DNA from: Gammaproteobacteria bacterium
GTDB taxonomy: Bacteria; Pseudomonadota; Gammaproteobacteria; GCA-001735895
Assembly (NCBI GenBank): GCA_015494335.1
Contig: WGBK01000183.1
Location: 1 to 16,740 of the forward strand
Direction: 5' to 3'
Length of the DNA: 16,740 nt
Within the stretch, counting starts at the first letter, position 1. Every line of letters begins with the position of its first letter. The position numbers were made by a program, and so were the translations under genes. Positions 1-8,341 of the stretch are shown here, piece by piece. The notes beneath the pieces were generated by a model that ran no database searches, had not been told where the DNA came from, and worked only from the letters and a program-made list of their open reading frames with translations.

Positions 1-386
1 ACATCAACCAGATCATCGAAACCGCTTTCGAACAGCAGAGGCACGACGACTAGAACCAGGTCGCCCGCTTGCCGCTGCTCCAGCTCCGCGATGGTTTGCT
101 CGATGCGCTGGCGGATCATCGGGTGCAGCATCTGTTCCAGCCAGTGGCGTTCTTGCGGCTCCTCGAATACCCTGCGCCGCAGGGCAGGGCGGTCGATCTG
201 GCCTTGGTCATCGAGAATTTCGGGGCCAAAGTGATCGACGCAGGCCCGATAACCGGACTCACCCGGTTGCATGAGTTCACGACTGACGAGATCCGCATCG
301 ATGACCGGAATGCCGAGCTGTTGCAGGGCATTTGCAAGCGTTGACTTGCCCGAGGCGATGCCACCGGTCAGGCCGATCCGTTGCAT
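1..386 (-). CDS. coaE: Dephospho-CoA kinase (partial; C-terminus outside window)
   Basis: This gene encodes the N-terminal 128 residues of dephospho-CoA kinase, which phosphorylates the 3'-hydroxyl of dephospho-CoA in the last cytosolic step of coenzyme A synthesis. The protein starts MQRIGLTGGIASGKST, so a P-loop (GGIASGKS, residues 8-15) sits at the extreme N-terminus as in the family. It is followed by VIDADLVSREL and, near the window edge, VVVPLLFESGFDDLV, which matches the conserved VPLLFE segment of CoaE. The start ATG shares one base with the pilD stop (TGATG), and no separate Shine-Dalgarno is visible, so it is probably translated by coupling to pilD. The order pilB-pilC-pilD-coaE is common in gammaproteobacteria. 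The gene runs off the left edge, so the rest cannot be judged. Confidence 0.95.
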   Translation of the reverse strand, partial: MQRIGLTGGIASGKSTLANALQQLGIPVIDADLVSRELMQPGESGYRACVDHFGPEILDDQGQIDRPALRRRVFEEPQERHWLEQMLHPMIRQRIEQTIAELEQRQAGDLVLVVVPLLFESGFDDLVD

Positions 387-1255
387 CAGAGAAGGGAGAA
401 ATAGAAGCGGTTGAGTTGCTCGCCCCACAGCAGGGCGATCCAGCCGGCGGCGGCCAGGTAGGGGCCGAAGGGAATCTGGGTCTGGCGCGAGGTTTTCTTC
501 AGCAGGATCATAGTGATACCGACCGTGGCTCCGACCAGGGAAGAGGTCAGGATGATAACGAACAGCATCTTCCATCCCATCCAGGCGCCGAGCATGGCCA
601 GCAACTTGAAGTCGCCGTGCCCCATGCCTTCCTTGCCGGTGATCAGCTTGAATACGATATACACGCTCCACAGGCTCAGATAGCCCGCCATCGCGCCGAT
701 GACGCTGCTTTCGAGGTCGACGAAGACATGGAAGAAGCCGAGCAGGATACCCAGCCACAGCATCGGCAGGGTCAGGCTGTCGGGCAGCAGCTTGTGGGCG
801 ATGTCGATTCCGCTCATGGCGATCAGCGCCCAGGTGAGGACCAATGCTGCGAGGGTCTGTTCGCTGACCCCGAAACGCCAGGCTACGGCCAGGGAAGCCA
901 GAGCGGTGAACAACTCCACCAAGGGGTATTGCAGGGATATGCGGGTACCGCAGGCCTTGCACTTGCCGCCCAGCAGCAACCAGGAGATCACCGGAATGTT
1001 CTCCAGCGCCGTGATGGCGTGACCGCAATGGCCACAACGGGAACGTGGCACCAGCAGATTGAAAGGTTCGTCGGCGGGTTGCTCCGGCTGCTCGAGAAAC
1101 TCGAGACATTCCCGTCGCCATTCCCGTTGCATCATCAGCGGCAGCCGGTAGATCACCACATTGAGAAAACTGCCGACCAGCAACCCGAGCACGAAAATCG
1201 TGCCGAGGAACAGCCAGGGCATCTCTTCAAATGCCTGCAGGATGTTTTCGATCAT
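386..1255 (-). CDS. pilD: Type IV prepilin peptidase / N-methyltransferase
   Basis: This polytopic inner-membrane enzyme cleaves the leader of type IV prepilins and pseudopilins and N-methylates the new N-terminal residue. The 289-residue length is usual for PilD. The cytoplasmic loop carries two CxxC pairs (C74/C77 and C99/C102), the zinc site of the bifunctional enzymes. The two catalytic aspartates of the family are visible as GID (D151) and GHGD (D215). Several hydrophobic helices follow. The chosen start, MIENILQAFEEMPWLF, lies 13 bases after the pilC stop. An in-frame ATG further upstream would overlap pilC by 44 bases and add an unrelated Ser/Arg-rich tail. A start at the second methionine (position 1222) is also possible because the Shine-Dalgarno is weak for both. 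Its substrate PilA is encoded in the same block. Confidence 0.95.
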   Translation of the reverse strand: MIENILQAFEEMPWLFLGTIFVLGLLVGSFLNVVIYRLPLMMQREWRRECLEFLEQPEQPADEPFNLLVPRSRCGHCGHAITALENIPVISWLLLGGKCKACGTRISLQYPLVELFTALASLAVAWRFGVSEQTLAALVLTWALIAMSGIDIAHKLLPDSLTLPMLWLGILLGFFHVFVDLESSVIGAMAGYLSLWSVYIVFKLITGKEGMGHGDFKLLAMLGAWMGWKMLFVIILTSSLVGATVGITMILLKKTSRQTQIPFGPYLAAAGWIALLWGEQLNRFYFSLL

Positions 1256-1268
1256 CCTGGAGAAAGGA

Positions 1269-2489
1269 TCAAACCACGTTGCCGAGCTGGAAGATCGGCA
1301 GGTACATGGCAACGATCAGACCGCCGACCAGAACACCGAGTACAGCCATGATCATGGGCTCCATCAGCGAGGTCAGGTTGTCGACCAGGTTGTCGACCTC
1401 GGCTTCGTAGAAATCGGCCACCTTGCTCAGCATGTGATCCAGCGATCCGGCTTCCTCGCCGATGGAAACCATCTGTATCACCATGTTGGGGAACAGGCCG
1501 GTATTTTTCATCGCGGTCTGCAGTTGGGTGCCCGAGGAGATCTCGTCGCGTATCTTCAGGGTGGCCTCGTAAAAGACATTGTTGCCGGTGGCGCCGGCCA
1601 CCGATTCCATGGCCTCGACCAGGGGTACGCCCGCGGCCGACATGGTTTCCAGGGTACGGGCGAATCGGGCAATGGCAGACTTCTCGGCGATTTCGCCGAC
1701 GACAGGGATCTTGAGAACGAAACGATCCTTCCAGTTGCGGAACTTGGCGGACTTGGCGTTGAAATGCTTGTAGACGAAGATGGCCACGCCGATGGCGGCA
1801 ACGAACATCCACCAGTAGGCCTGCATGAACTCGGACAAGCCGATAACGAACAGGGTCATGGCGGGTAATTCGGCGCCAAAGCTGGAGAAGACTTCCTGGA
1901 ACTGGGGTACAACGAAGATCAACAGGATGACGGTAACGATGAAGGCGACGACCAGCACAGCGATGGGATAGGTCATTGCCTTCTTGACCTTGGCCTTCAG
2001 GGCCTCGGTCTTTTCCTTGTAGGTGGCCAGCTTGTCGAGCATGGTTTCCAGGGCGCCCGACTGCTCGCCGGCCTCGACCAGGTTGACGAACAGCGGGTCG
2101 AAATACATCGGGAATTTCTTCAGTGCGTTGGCGAAGGTCGCGCCGGCCTCCACGTCCGACTTGATGTCCATGATCATCTTGGCCATGGCGGGGTTGTCGT
2201 TGCCCTGGCCGATGATGTCGAAGGATTGCACCAGGGGCACGCCGGAAGACATCATCGTCGCCATCTGGCGGCTGAAGATGGCGATGTCGGCGGGTGTGAT
2301 CTTGGCGGTCTTGCCACCGAACAGGGGTTGTGGCTTCTTCTTCATCCGCAGGGGGTTGATGCCCTGCTTGCGCAGCTGACCCTTGGCCAGTGCATCGTTG
2401 AGGGCAAAGATCTCGCCCTTGACGCGATTGCCGTTGCGGTCGGTGCCTTCGTAGAGAAACTCGATCTTTTCCGGTGGGTTCTTGGCCAT
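1269..2489 (-). CDS. pilC: Type IV pilus inner-membrane platform protein
   Basis: PilC is the polytopic inner-membrane platform on which the PilB ATPase acts to add pilin subunits. The 406-residue product has the family layout: a basic, soluble N-terminal segment (MAKNPPEKIEFLYEGTDRNG), then two repeated T2SF/GspF domains (about residues 70-195 and 275-400). Each has the GVPLVQSFD / GVPLVEAME type of motif and is followed by hydrophobic helices; the protein ends in a long membrane segment (MIMAVLGVLVGGLIVAMYLPIF). The start is fixed by GAAGGAG nine bases upstream of the ATG. That Shine-Dalgarno lies inside the terminal inverted repeat of the palindromic element that separates pilC from pilB, so pilC translation is likely affected by the element. 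pilD follows 13 bases downstream. Confidence 0.97.
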   Translation of the reverse strand: MAKNPPEKIEFLYEGTDRNGNRVKGEIFALNDALAKGQLRKQGINPLRMKKKPQPLFGGKTAKITPADIAIFSRQMATMMSSGVPLVQSFDIIGQGNDNPAMAKMIMDIKSDVEAGATFANALKKFPMYFDPLFVNLVEAGEQSGALETMLDKLATYKEKTEALKAKVKKAMTYPIAVLVVAFIVTVILLIFVVPQFQEVFSSFGAELPAMTLFVIGLSEFMQAYWWMFVAAIGVAIFVYKHFNAKSAKFRNWKDRFVLKIPVVGEIAEKSAIARFARTLETMSAAGVPLVEAMESVAGATGNNVFYEATLKIRDEISSGTQLQTAMKNTGLFPNMVIQMVSIGEEAGSLDHMLSKVADFYEAEVDNLVDNLTSLMEPMIMAVLGVLVGGLIVAMYLPIFQLGNVV

Positions 2490-2492
2490 TTT

Positions 2493-2520
2493 CTAGTGCT
2501 CCTTCAAGGAAATCATTGCG
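2493..2520 (+). repeat. Terminal inverted repeat, pilC-proximal arm
   Basis: This 28-base arm begins CTAGTGCTCCTTCAAGG on the plus strand and is the exact reverse complement of 2735-2762. It ends three bases before the pilC start codon and contains the pilC Shine-Dalgarno on the minus strand. Confidence 0.9.
2499..2505 (-). promoter_or_regulatory. Shine-Dalgarno of pilC, located in a mobile-element terminal repeat
   Basis: On the minus strand GAAGGAG precedes the pilC ATG with a nine-base spacer. All seven bases lie within the 28-bp terminal inverted repeat of the palindromic element, so the exact complement CUCCUUC exists in the same transcript at 2750-2756, just after the pilB stop. Folding of the element RNA would pair the two and hide this site. 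The sequence and position are seen directly; the masking is inferred. Confidence 0.8.
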
Positions 2521-2734
2521 AGTTCAGTCCGCTTGTCTGTGTTCACGGCAAGGCGTTCCTCGCAGGTAATGGTTGTTCCCTTGCCAAGAGGAACAACGCA
2601 GTCCGTGGGCGCAGACAAGCTGACCCGCAGGGCGTTTCTGTGCCGTTCCGCAGCTGCGTTCCAGTGCTTGCCAAGGGAATGACCATTGCCTGCGCACTGC
2701 GCCTTGCTGCGAAAAGGCACAGAAACGCTGAATC

Positions 2735-2762
2735 CGCAATGATTTCCTTGAAGGAGCACTAG
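2735..2762 (-). repeat. Terminal inverted repeat, pilB-proximal arm
   Basis: This is the exact reverse complement of 2493-2520. Its outermost CTAG contains the pilB stop codon (TAG at 2759-2761 on the minus strand), so the repeat boundary coincides with the end of pilB. Confidence 0.9.
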
Positions 2763-4474
2763 TCCTTGGTGACTCGGTTGGCTTCTTCAAGGCTCAAAAT
2801 GCCCTGTTTCACTTTTTTCAGTGCGGAACGGCGCAAGTCATCCACGCCTTCCTTCGCGGCCTGGTCGGCCAGATCCATGGCATTGGCGCCGGACATGATC
2901 AGGCGCCCGATGGCTTCGGTGACTGGCATGACCTGGTAGATGCCGACCCGTCCCTTGTATCCCTTCACGCACTGGTCGCAGCCCATGGCCCGGTAGATGG
3001 TAAAGCCCTCGGCGATATCCTCGTCGGTGAAACCTTCTTCCTTCAGTACTTTCTCCGGAAGATCCTCGCTGGTCTTGCAGTGCGGGCAAAGACGACGTCC
3101 CAGACGTTGCGCAATGATGAGTGTAACCGAGGTAGCGATGTTGAAGGCCGGAACCCCCATGTTCATCAGACGAGTGAGCGTTTGAGGGGCATCATTGGTA
3201 TGCAGGGTGGAAAGCACCAAGTGGCCGGTCTGGGCCGCCTTGATCGCGATTTCGGCGGTTTCCAGGTCGCGGATCTCGCCGACCATGATCACATCCGGAT
3301 CCTGGCGCAGGAAGGCGCGCAGGGCTTCGGCGAAGGTCAGGCCGACCTTTGGGTTGACGTTGACCTGGTTGATGCCTTCGAGATTGATCTCGGCCGGATC
3401 CTCGGCCGTGGAGATATTGGTTTCCGGCTGATTGAGGATGTTCAGTCCCGTGTACAGGGAAACGGTCTTGCCGCTGCCGGTAGGGCCGGTGACCAGGATC
3501 ATGCCGTAGGGATTGGACAGGGCCTGCATGTACAGCTCCTTCTGCTCCGGTTCGTAGCCAAGGGCATCAATGCCTAGTTTGGCACTGCCGGAATCGAGGA
3601 TCCGCAACACGATTTTCTCGCCGAACAGGGTCGGGCAGGTGTTGACACGGAAATCGATGGCGCGTTTCTTCGACAGCTTGAGCTTGATGCGGCCGTCCTG
3701 GGGCACGCGGCGCTCGGCGATATCCATGCGCGACATGACCTTGACCCGCGCGGTCAGCTTGCCGGCGATATTGATCGGCGGCGAGGCGACTTCCTGCAGG
3801 ATGCCATCGATTCGATAGCGGATGCGATAGCGTTTTTCGTAGGGCTCGAAGTGGATATCGGAAGCCCCCTTGTTGATGGCATCGACCAGGATCTTGTTGA
3901 CGAACTTGACGACCGGTGCGTCCTCGGCATCGCTCTGGGTCGGCCCCTTGTCTTCCTCTTCCTCGTCGGCCGCTTCGATATCCAGGTTGTCGAGGTCGTC
4001 ATCCAGCATCTCGCCCATGTCGGTATCCATCGCCGACAGGGCCTTGTCGATGAACTGATCGAGTTGGTCGATGCGTACCAGAACCGGCTCGGTGGACAGC
4101 CCGGTATTGAACTTGAATTCGTCCAGCGCCTGAATATTGGTGGCATTGTCGATGGCGACGAACAGGCGCTTGCCGCGCTTGAACAGGGGAACTGCGTGGT
4201 GCTTGCTGATCAGTTTTTCATCAATTAGCGTCAGGGGGGCCTGCTCCGGATCCATGACCGACAGGTCGAATACCGGGATACCGAACTCCTGGGCCGAGGC
4301 CATGGCGATGACTTCAGGCTTGACCAGCTTGTGCTCCACCAGGTAACGGTTGAGGGAGACCTTCTCTGCCTTCGCCTTGTCGATGGCGTCCTGAACGGCA
4401 GGTTCATCGATGACCTGGTCGGCCACCAGCTTGCGGGCCAGGCCGGTCAATGGGGGAGCGGAAACAGTATTCAT
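2759..4474 (-). CDS. pilB: Type IV pilus assembly (extension) ATPase
   Basis: PilB is the cytoplasmic hexameric ATPase that powers pilus extension through PilC. The 571 residues carry an N-terminal MshEN/GspE-N region (about 1-150, LVEHKLVKPEVIAMASAQEFGIP) and then the secretion-ATPase core. The core shows Walker A GPTGSGKT, the Asp-box region (ISTAEDPAEINLEGINQVNV), Walker B (DPDVIMVGEIRD) and a His box (AQTGHLVLSTLHTNDAP). Near the C-terminus the tetracysteine zinc site is present (CPHC and CDQC). An acidic linker around 140-180 joins the two regions. The family usually has EDPVE where this protein has EDPAE, a mild change. The start MNTVSAPPLTGLARKL fits PilB N-termini, although no clear Shine-Dalgarno precedes it. 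The stop codon lies inside the CTAG end of the palindromic element. Confidence 0.97.
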   Translation of the reverse strand: MNTVSAPPLTGLARKLVADQVIDEPAVQDAIDKAKAEKVSLNRYLVEHKLVKPEVIAMASAQEFGIPVFDLSVMDPEQAPLTLIDEKLISKHHAVPLFKRGKRLFVAIDNATNIQALDEFKFNTGLSTEPVLVRIDQLDQFIDKALSAMDTDMGEMLDDDLDNLDIEAADEEEEDKGPTQSDAEDAPVVKFVNKILVDAINKGASDIHFEPYEKRYRIRYRIDGILQEVASPPINIAGKLTARVKVMSRMDIAERRVPQDGRIKLKLSKKRAIDFRVNTCPTLFGEKIVLRILDSGSAKLGIDALGYEPEQKELYMQALSNPYGMILVTGPTGSGKTVSLYTGLNILNQPETNISTAEDPAEINLEGINQVNVNPKVGLTFAEALRAFLRQDPDVIMVGEIRDLETAEIAIKAAQTGHLVLSTLHTNDAPQTLTRLMNMGVPAFNIATSVTLIIAQRLGRRLCPHCKTSEDLPEKVLKEEGFTDEDIAEGFTIYRAMGCDQCVKGYKGRVGIYQVMPVTEAIGRLIMSGANAMDLADQAAKEGVDDLRRSALKKVKQGILSLEEANRVTKD

Positions 4475-4527
4475 GAAGTCGCGGAAGGCAAGTTGATTGT
4501 ATTTGAGGTTTCCTCTGTATCCAACTG

Positions 4528-4556
4528 AGTATATTACAGTTTCGAGATTTTGTTGA
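4528..4556 (-). promoter_or_regulatory. Candidate sigma-70 promoter of pilB
   Basis: On the minus strand TCAACA (4/6 to TTGACA) and TATACT (5/6 to TATAAT) are separated by 17 bases. Transcription would start near 4521, giving a leader of about 48 bases before the pilB ATG. It lies downstream of the pilA terminator, consistent with pilB being transcribed separately from pilA. The leader holds a small GAGG-AAA-CCTC hairpin at 4505-4515. This rests on motif matching only. Confidence 0.5.
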
Positions 4557-4614
4557 ACGGAATCAGTGACGATGGAGAATCCTGGCGATGTTTCAAGGAA
4601 AAGGACAAGTCAAA

Positions 4615-4647
4615 ACGAAAGAAGGCCCGCAAAAACTGCGGGCCTTC
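4615..4647 (-). terminator. Rho-independent terminator after pilA
   Basis: A perfect 11-bp stem (4621-4631 with 4637-4647) closes a five-base loop. On the minus strand it is followed by TTTCGTTTTG. It ends the abundant pilA transcript and limits read-through into pilB, as is common for major pilin genes. Confidence 0.85.
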
Positions 4648-4655
4648 CCGGGTTT

Positions 4656-4696
4656 GAGGCTCGATTGGCCTGGGTTTCAGGCCAATCGGGTGCCTC
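4656..4696 (-). other. Second hairpin in the pilA 3' untranslated region
   Basis: An 11-bp perfect stem (4662-4672 with 4678-4688) with a five-base loop extends outward through GAGGC/GCCTC after a small asymmetric bulge. It lies between the pilA stop and the U-tailed terminator and has no U run of its own, so it is more likely a 3'-end stabilising structure than a terminator. That role is inferred. Confidence 0.6.
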
Positions 4697-4713
4697 GGCA
4701 ATTGCCAGCTGGA

Positions 4714-5157
4714 TCAGTTGGCTTTGCAGACATTGCTTGCGATACAACCGGAACCGGCATTTGACCAAGAGAGCTGGCCAGTAGCGGCGTCAACAGCCGG
4801 GGTAAGAATATATGTGTCAGTTGCAGCGATTCCATTTGCGGCTACAGGCGTAATGGTGATGACGCCATCGGTTACGGCAACAGTATTGACTGCGGCATTG
4901 GCTTCAGCTGCATTTACAGCAGAGGTGATGCCCTGCTCACCCGGGTCGTCACATACAGTGATGTCGCCACCCGCTTCCTGAGCACAGAGCTCAACGGCAG
5001 TCTTGACGCCATTGGACATGTTGATGACTTCGGTGTAGCGGGCGCGCTTGGTGTAGTCCTGGTAAGCCGGCAGAGCCACGGCGGCCAGGATGCCGATGAT
5101 CGCGACCACGATCATGAGTTCGATCAGTGTAAAGCCTGATTGCTGTTTCTTCATCAT
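4714..5157 (-). CDS. pilA: Type IV major pilin, class a
   Basis: This is the structural subunit of the type IV pilus. The 147-residue prepilin has a short basic leader (MMKKQQSG) cut by PilD before F. The conserved hydrophobic helix is FTLIELMIVVAIIGILAAVALPAYQDY, with the essential Glu at mature position 5. The globular part has two cysteine pairs: CAQEAGGDITVC in the alpha-beta loop region and CIASNVC near the C-terminus, the second forming the usual D-region disulfide loop. The very short D-loop and the low-complexity Ala/Thr/Val stretch between suggest a compact pilin head. GAGGAAA precedes the first ATG at a good distance; the adjacent second ATG could also serve. The gene sits between pilR and pilB with a sigma-54 promoter upstream and a strong terminator downstream. 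A role as a minor pilin is less likely given these signals. Confidence 0.95.
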   Translation of the reverse strand: MMKKQQSGFTLIELMIVVAIIGILAAVALPAYQDYTKRARYTEVINMSNGVKTAVELCAQEAGGDITVCDDPGEQGITSAVNAAEANAAVNTVAVTDGVITITPVAANGIAATDTYILTPAVDAATGQLSWSNAGSGCIASNVCKAN

Positions 5158-5230
5158 TATGATTTCCTCAAGTTAAATGAACTTCCAAATTGAAACACGA
5201 AGCGGCTGTGCCGATTCATGCGGGGAATTT

Positions 5231-5246
5231 AGCAGGGACCGTGCCA
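5231..5246 (-). promoter_or_regulatory. Sigma-54 (RpoN) promoter of pilA
   Basis: The minus strand reads TGGCACGGTCCCTGCT, which keeps the GG and GC doublets of the -24/-12 promoter exactly ten bases apart and matches TGGCAC-N5-TTGCW at all but one position. Transcription would begin near 5219, about 60 bases before the pilA ATG. This is the class of promoter activated by PilR, which is encoded directly upstream. Confidence 0.9.
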
Positions 5247-5276
5247 GTTTCCCATAAAATTCAGAAATCTCTTATA

Positions 5277-5289
5277 AATCAACATATTG
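5277..5289 (+). promoter_or_regulatory. Candidate IHF site upstream of pilA
   Basis: AATCAACATATTG matches the IHF consensus WATCAANNNNTTR at every defined position. It lies between the sigma-54 promoter and the upstream TGTCA repeats, where DNA bending would bring an activator to the polymerase. The region is AT-rich against a GC-rich background. Binding is inferred. Confidence 0.6.
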
Positions 5290-5345
5290 AGAACTTTTGG
5301 TTTTCGGGAAGAGACCGCTCGCCCCGGAAATTCAACTCTTGGGCG

Positions 5346-5375
5346 TGACAATTTTGTCAATGTTTGACAATTCGG

Positions 5376-5390
<15 letters not shown>
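5346..5390. promoter_or_regulatory. Candidate PilR binding region (TGTCA/TGACA repeats)
   Basis: The block contains TGACAA-TT-TTGTCA (5346-5359) and a 17-base palindrome, TTGTCAA-TGT-TTGACAA (5354-5370), followed by GGTCA (5374-5378) and GGTCAA (5385-5390). The units GTCAATGTTTG and GTCAGTGTTTG recur about 19 bases apart. Known PilR sites in Pseudomonas contain TGTC repeats upstream of the pilA sigma-54 promoter. The block sits roughly 125-170 bases before the predicted pilA start and overlaps the last codons of pilR, so it may also let PilR reach its own gene end. Binding is inferred. Confidence 0.6.
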
Positions 5391-6730
<1,340 letters not shown>

Positions 6731-6734
<4 letters not shown>

Positions 6735-8341
6735 TTGCTGACCTCGTGCTTGCACAGGGTAAAGCGGGCGCCGCCTTCAGGCTGGTTGGCGGCGCTGACC
6801 CGGGCATTGTTGAGTTCGGCGAGCTGGGAAACGATATACAGGCCCAGCCCGCTGCCCTGGTGACTGGTGGTATAGAAGGGTTCGAAGATCTTGTCGATCT
6901 GTTCCTCGGCCAGCCCCTTGCCCTGGTCGATGATATCGATGCACAGCTCCCGCTCCTTGTTGCGGTGCACCCGCAGCACTACCGGTTGTTCCGATCCCGA
7001 ATGGTGCAGGGCATTGCGGCACAGGTTGGTGAGTATGCGTTCGAGATGGCTGCGATCGAAATGGAGCTCGCTGTGCTCGGTATCCCATTCGATGCGAAAG
7101 CGCCTGCGGCAATCCTCGTCGCCGACACAGAGGCTGTCGAGGAATGCCGGCAGCCATTTGCGCAGGTCGATGCCTTCCTCGCTGGCCATTTGCCCCCGGG
7201 AGATCTGCATGATGTCTTCGATGATGCCGTTGATGCGCCGGCTGTGCTGCTGGATGATCTCGCTCAGGCGAAGCTCGGTGGCGGGCAGGTCGTGGTTTTC
7301 CCCCAGCAGTTCGGCGGCGTGGGAGATGGCGCCGAGCGGGTTGCGGATCTCGTGGGCGATATTGGCGGTGAGCTGGCCGAGGGACATCAGCTTGGCCTGT
7401 TGCATCTGCTGCTTGAGGCTGGAGACATCCTCGAGGAAAACCAGCGTGCCCTGGTGCGAGGCCGAGGACAGGGGGTGGAAACTGGCCTGCAGGTCGATGC
7501 CGCCGGTGGTCGAGGGCAGCAGGCATTTCGGCGTGTCGGGGTCCACCCGCCAGCGCTGCAGCGCCTTGTATACGCCGGGAAGCACGTGCGCCAGGTCGAA
7601 GGGCGGCTGCAGTTCCTCGTAGCTGCGACTGAGCCGGCTGTGCAGCAGTTGCTTGGCGCTGTCGTTGATGTGGCGTACCTGGTCCTCGCTGTCCATGGCC
7701 AGCACGCCGGAATCCATGTTCTGCAGGATTTCGGAGTTCAGAGCGGCCAGGTTGGCCGCGTCCAGCTTGTGTTTCTGGATCTGTTCCTCGCCTCGGCGAA
7801 TGCGGCGGGTCAGGGTCTGGGTGACGACGGCGGTGATGAACAGGATGATGCCGAGCAGACCGACCTGGGTCGAATTGCCGCGATAGTCGGTGATATTGCT
7901 GGCGTAGATGTATTCGGTGAGCAGCCCGACGGTGCCCAGGGCCGCGAACACCAGCGCCAGCGACTCGCGACTGAGCAGCGCCGAGATGGCAATGGGGATC
8001 ACCAGCAGCATTCCGAGCCCGCTGGAGACCCCGCCGCAGGCATGCATCAGCAGGATGATGGCGAGAATGTCGCTGTAGATCTGCAGCGTTACCTGGGCCT
8101 GGTAGTTGCGCCTTTCGATCCACGAGGCCACGGTGAAGACGACGGCCAGCAACAGGTAGCCGAAGCTGACCCAGGCATACATCGTGGTGTCGCGGATCTG
8201 CAGCAGCGGCGAATCGGGGAGAAAGCTCTGGCTGAACAGGATCGCCGCGACGATCACCCGTGAGATGTTGAGCAGGCGCAGCGAGGTCCAGTTGCTCGAG
8301 CGTGGCCGGAAGCCGAACTTGATCCCGCCTTCAGCCGTCAT
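6731..8341 (-). CDS. pilS: Sensor histidine kinase controlling pilin expression
   Basis: PilS is an inner-membrane histidine kinase that senses pilin levels in Pseudomonas and phosphorylates PilR. The predicted 536-residue protein begins with a membrane region of about six hydrophobic helices (residues about 25-180). It continues with a PAS-like segment (ILQNMDSGVLAMDSEDQVRHINDSA) and a HisKA domain with the phosphorylated His near residue 330 (NIAHEIRNPLGAI). It ends with a HATPase domain showing the N box (NLCRNALHHSG), G1 (DQGKG), F box and G2 (GSGLGLYIV). The start is uncertain: ATG at 8341 overlaps the upstream gene by 11 bases, whereas ATG at 8374 would overlap by 44; neither has a strong Shine-Dalgarno. 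The kinase and regulator overlap by four bases, indicating one transcript. Confidence 0.93.

Larger units (their letters stand above)
2493..2759 (-). other. Open frame spanning the palindromic element (possible leader peptide, probably not a true gene)
   Basis: A frame beginning with GTG that overlaps the last base of the pilB stop (TAGTG) stays open for 88 codons. It ends in TAG just three bases before the pilC ATG, in the same frame as pilC. The predicted peptide is Cys-, His- and Arg-rich and ends AMISLKEH. The plus strand has an open frame in the mirror register that also ends AMISLKEH, with about 39 of 84 residues identical without gaps. This is explained by the palindrome and is not by itself evidence for a protein. 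If translated, it could carry ribosomes from pilB to pilC. No known domain was recognised. Confidence 0.2.
2493..2762. mobile_element. Palindromic MITE-like element between pilB and pilC
   Basis: The whole pilB-pilC spacer is one imperfect palindrome centred near 2627. Its outer 28 bases on each side are perfect inverted repeats. A second well-conserved pair (2561-2588 with 2667-2694) matches at 24 of 28 positions at exactly the symmetric distance. The stretch between them has equal length on both sides (40 bases) but is more diverged, and the inner part stays symmetric with a 3-base shift. The element starts and ends with CTAG, which may be a duplicated 4-bp target or a palindromic end. It encodes no transposase. 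Size, terminal repeats and lack of coding capacity resemble a non-autonomous MITE. It replaces the short spacer expected between pilB and pilC. I do not recognise the family; other copies in the genome would confirm mobility. Confidence 0.75.

Noticed and set aside
223..228. GSFTGA instead of GAFTGA in PilR (residue numbers), considered as an activity-altering change.
   Set aside because: A Ser at this position occurs in functional sigma-54 activators of this group, as far as I know, so it is not notable.
332..1351. A 339-codon plus-strand open frame opposite pilD.
   Set aside because: PilD has both zinc CxxC pairs and catalytic aspartates on the minus strand. The plus-strand product is Gln/His/Gly-rich with no domain.
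2226..2762. A plus-strand open frame of 178 codons running from pilC through the palindromic element.
   Set aside because: The first half is antisense to pilC and the second half mirrors the minus-strand frame because of the palindrome. No start signal or domain supports a gene.
2493..2762. Reading the repeats in the pilB-pilC spacer as a CRISPR array or a simple terminator.
   Set aside because: There are no regularly spaced direct repeats, and the structure is one large inverted repeat. No U tract follows a compact stem, and the element lies between co-directional, functionally linked genes.
6746..8263. A 505-codon open frame on the plus strand opposite pilS.
   Set aside because: It lies wholly antisense to a clear PilS with all kinase motifs. 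Its translation is low-complexity without recognisable domains, as expected from GC-rich antisense frames.
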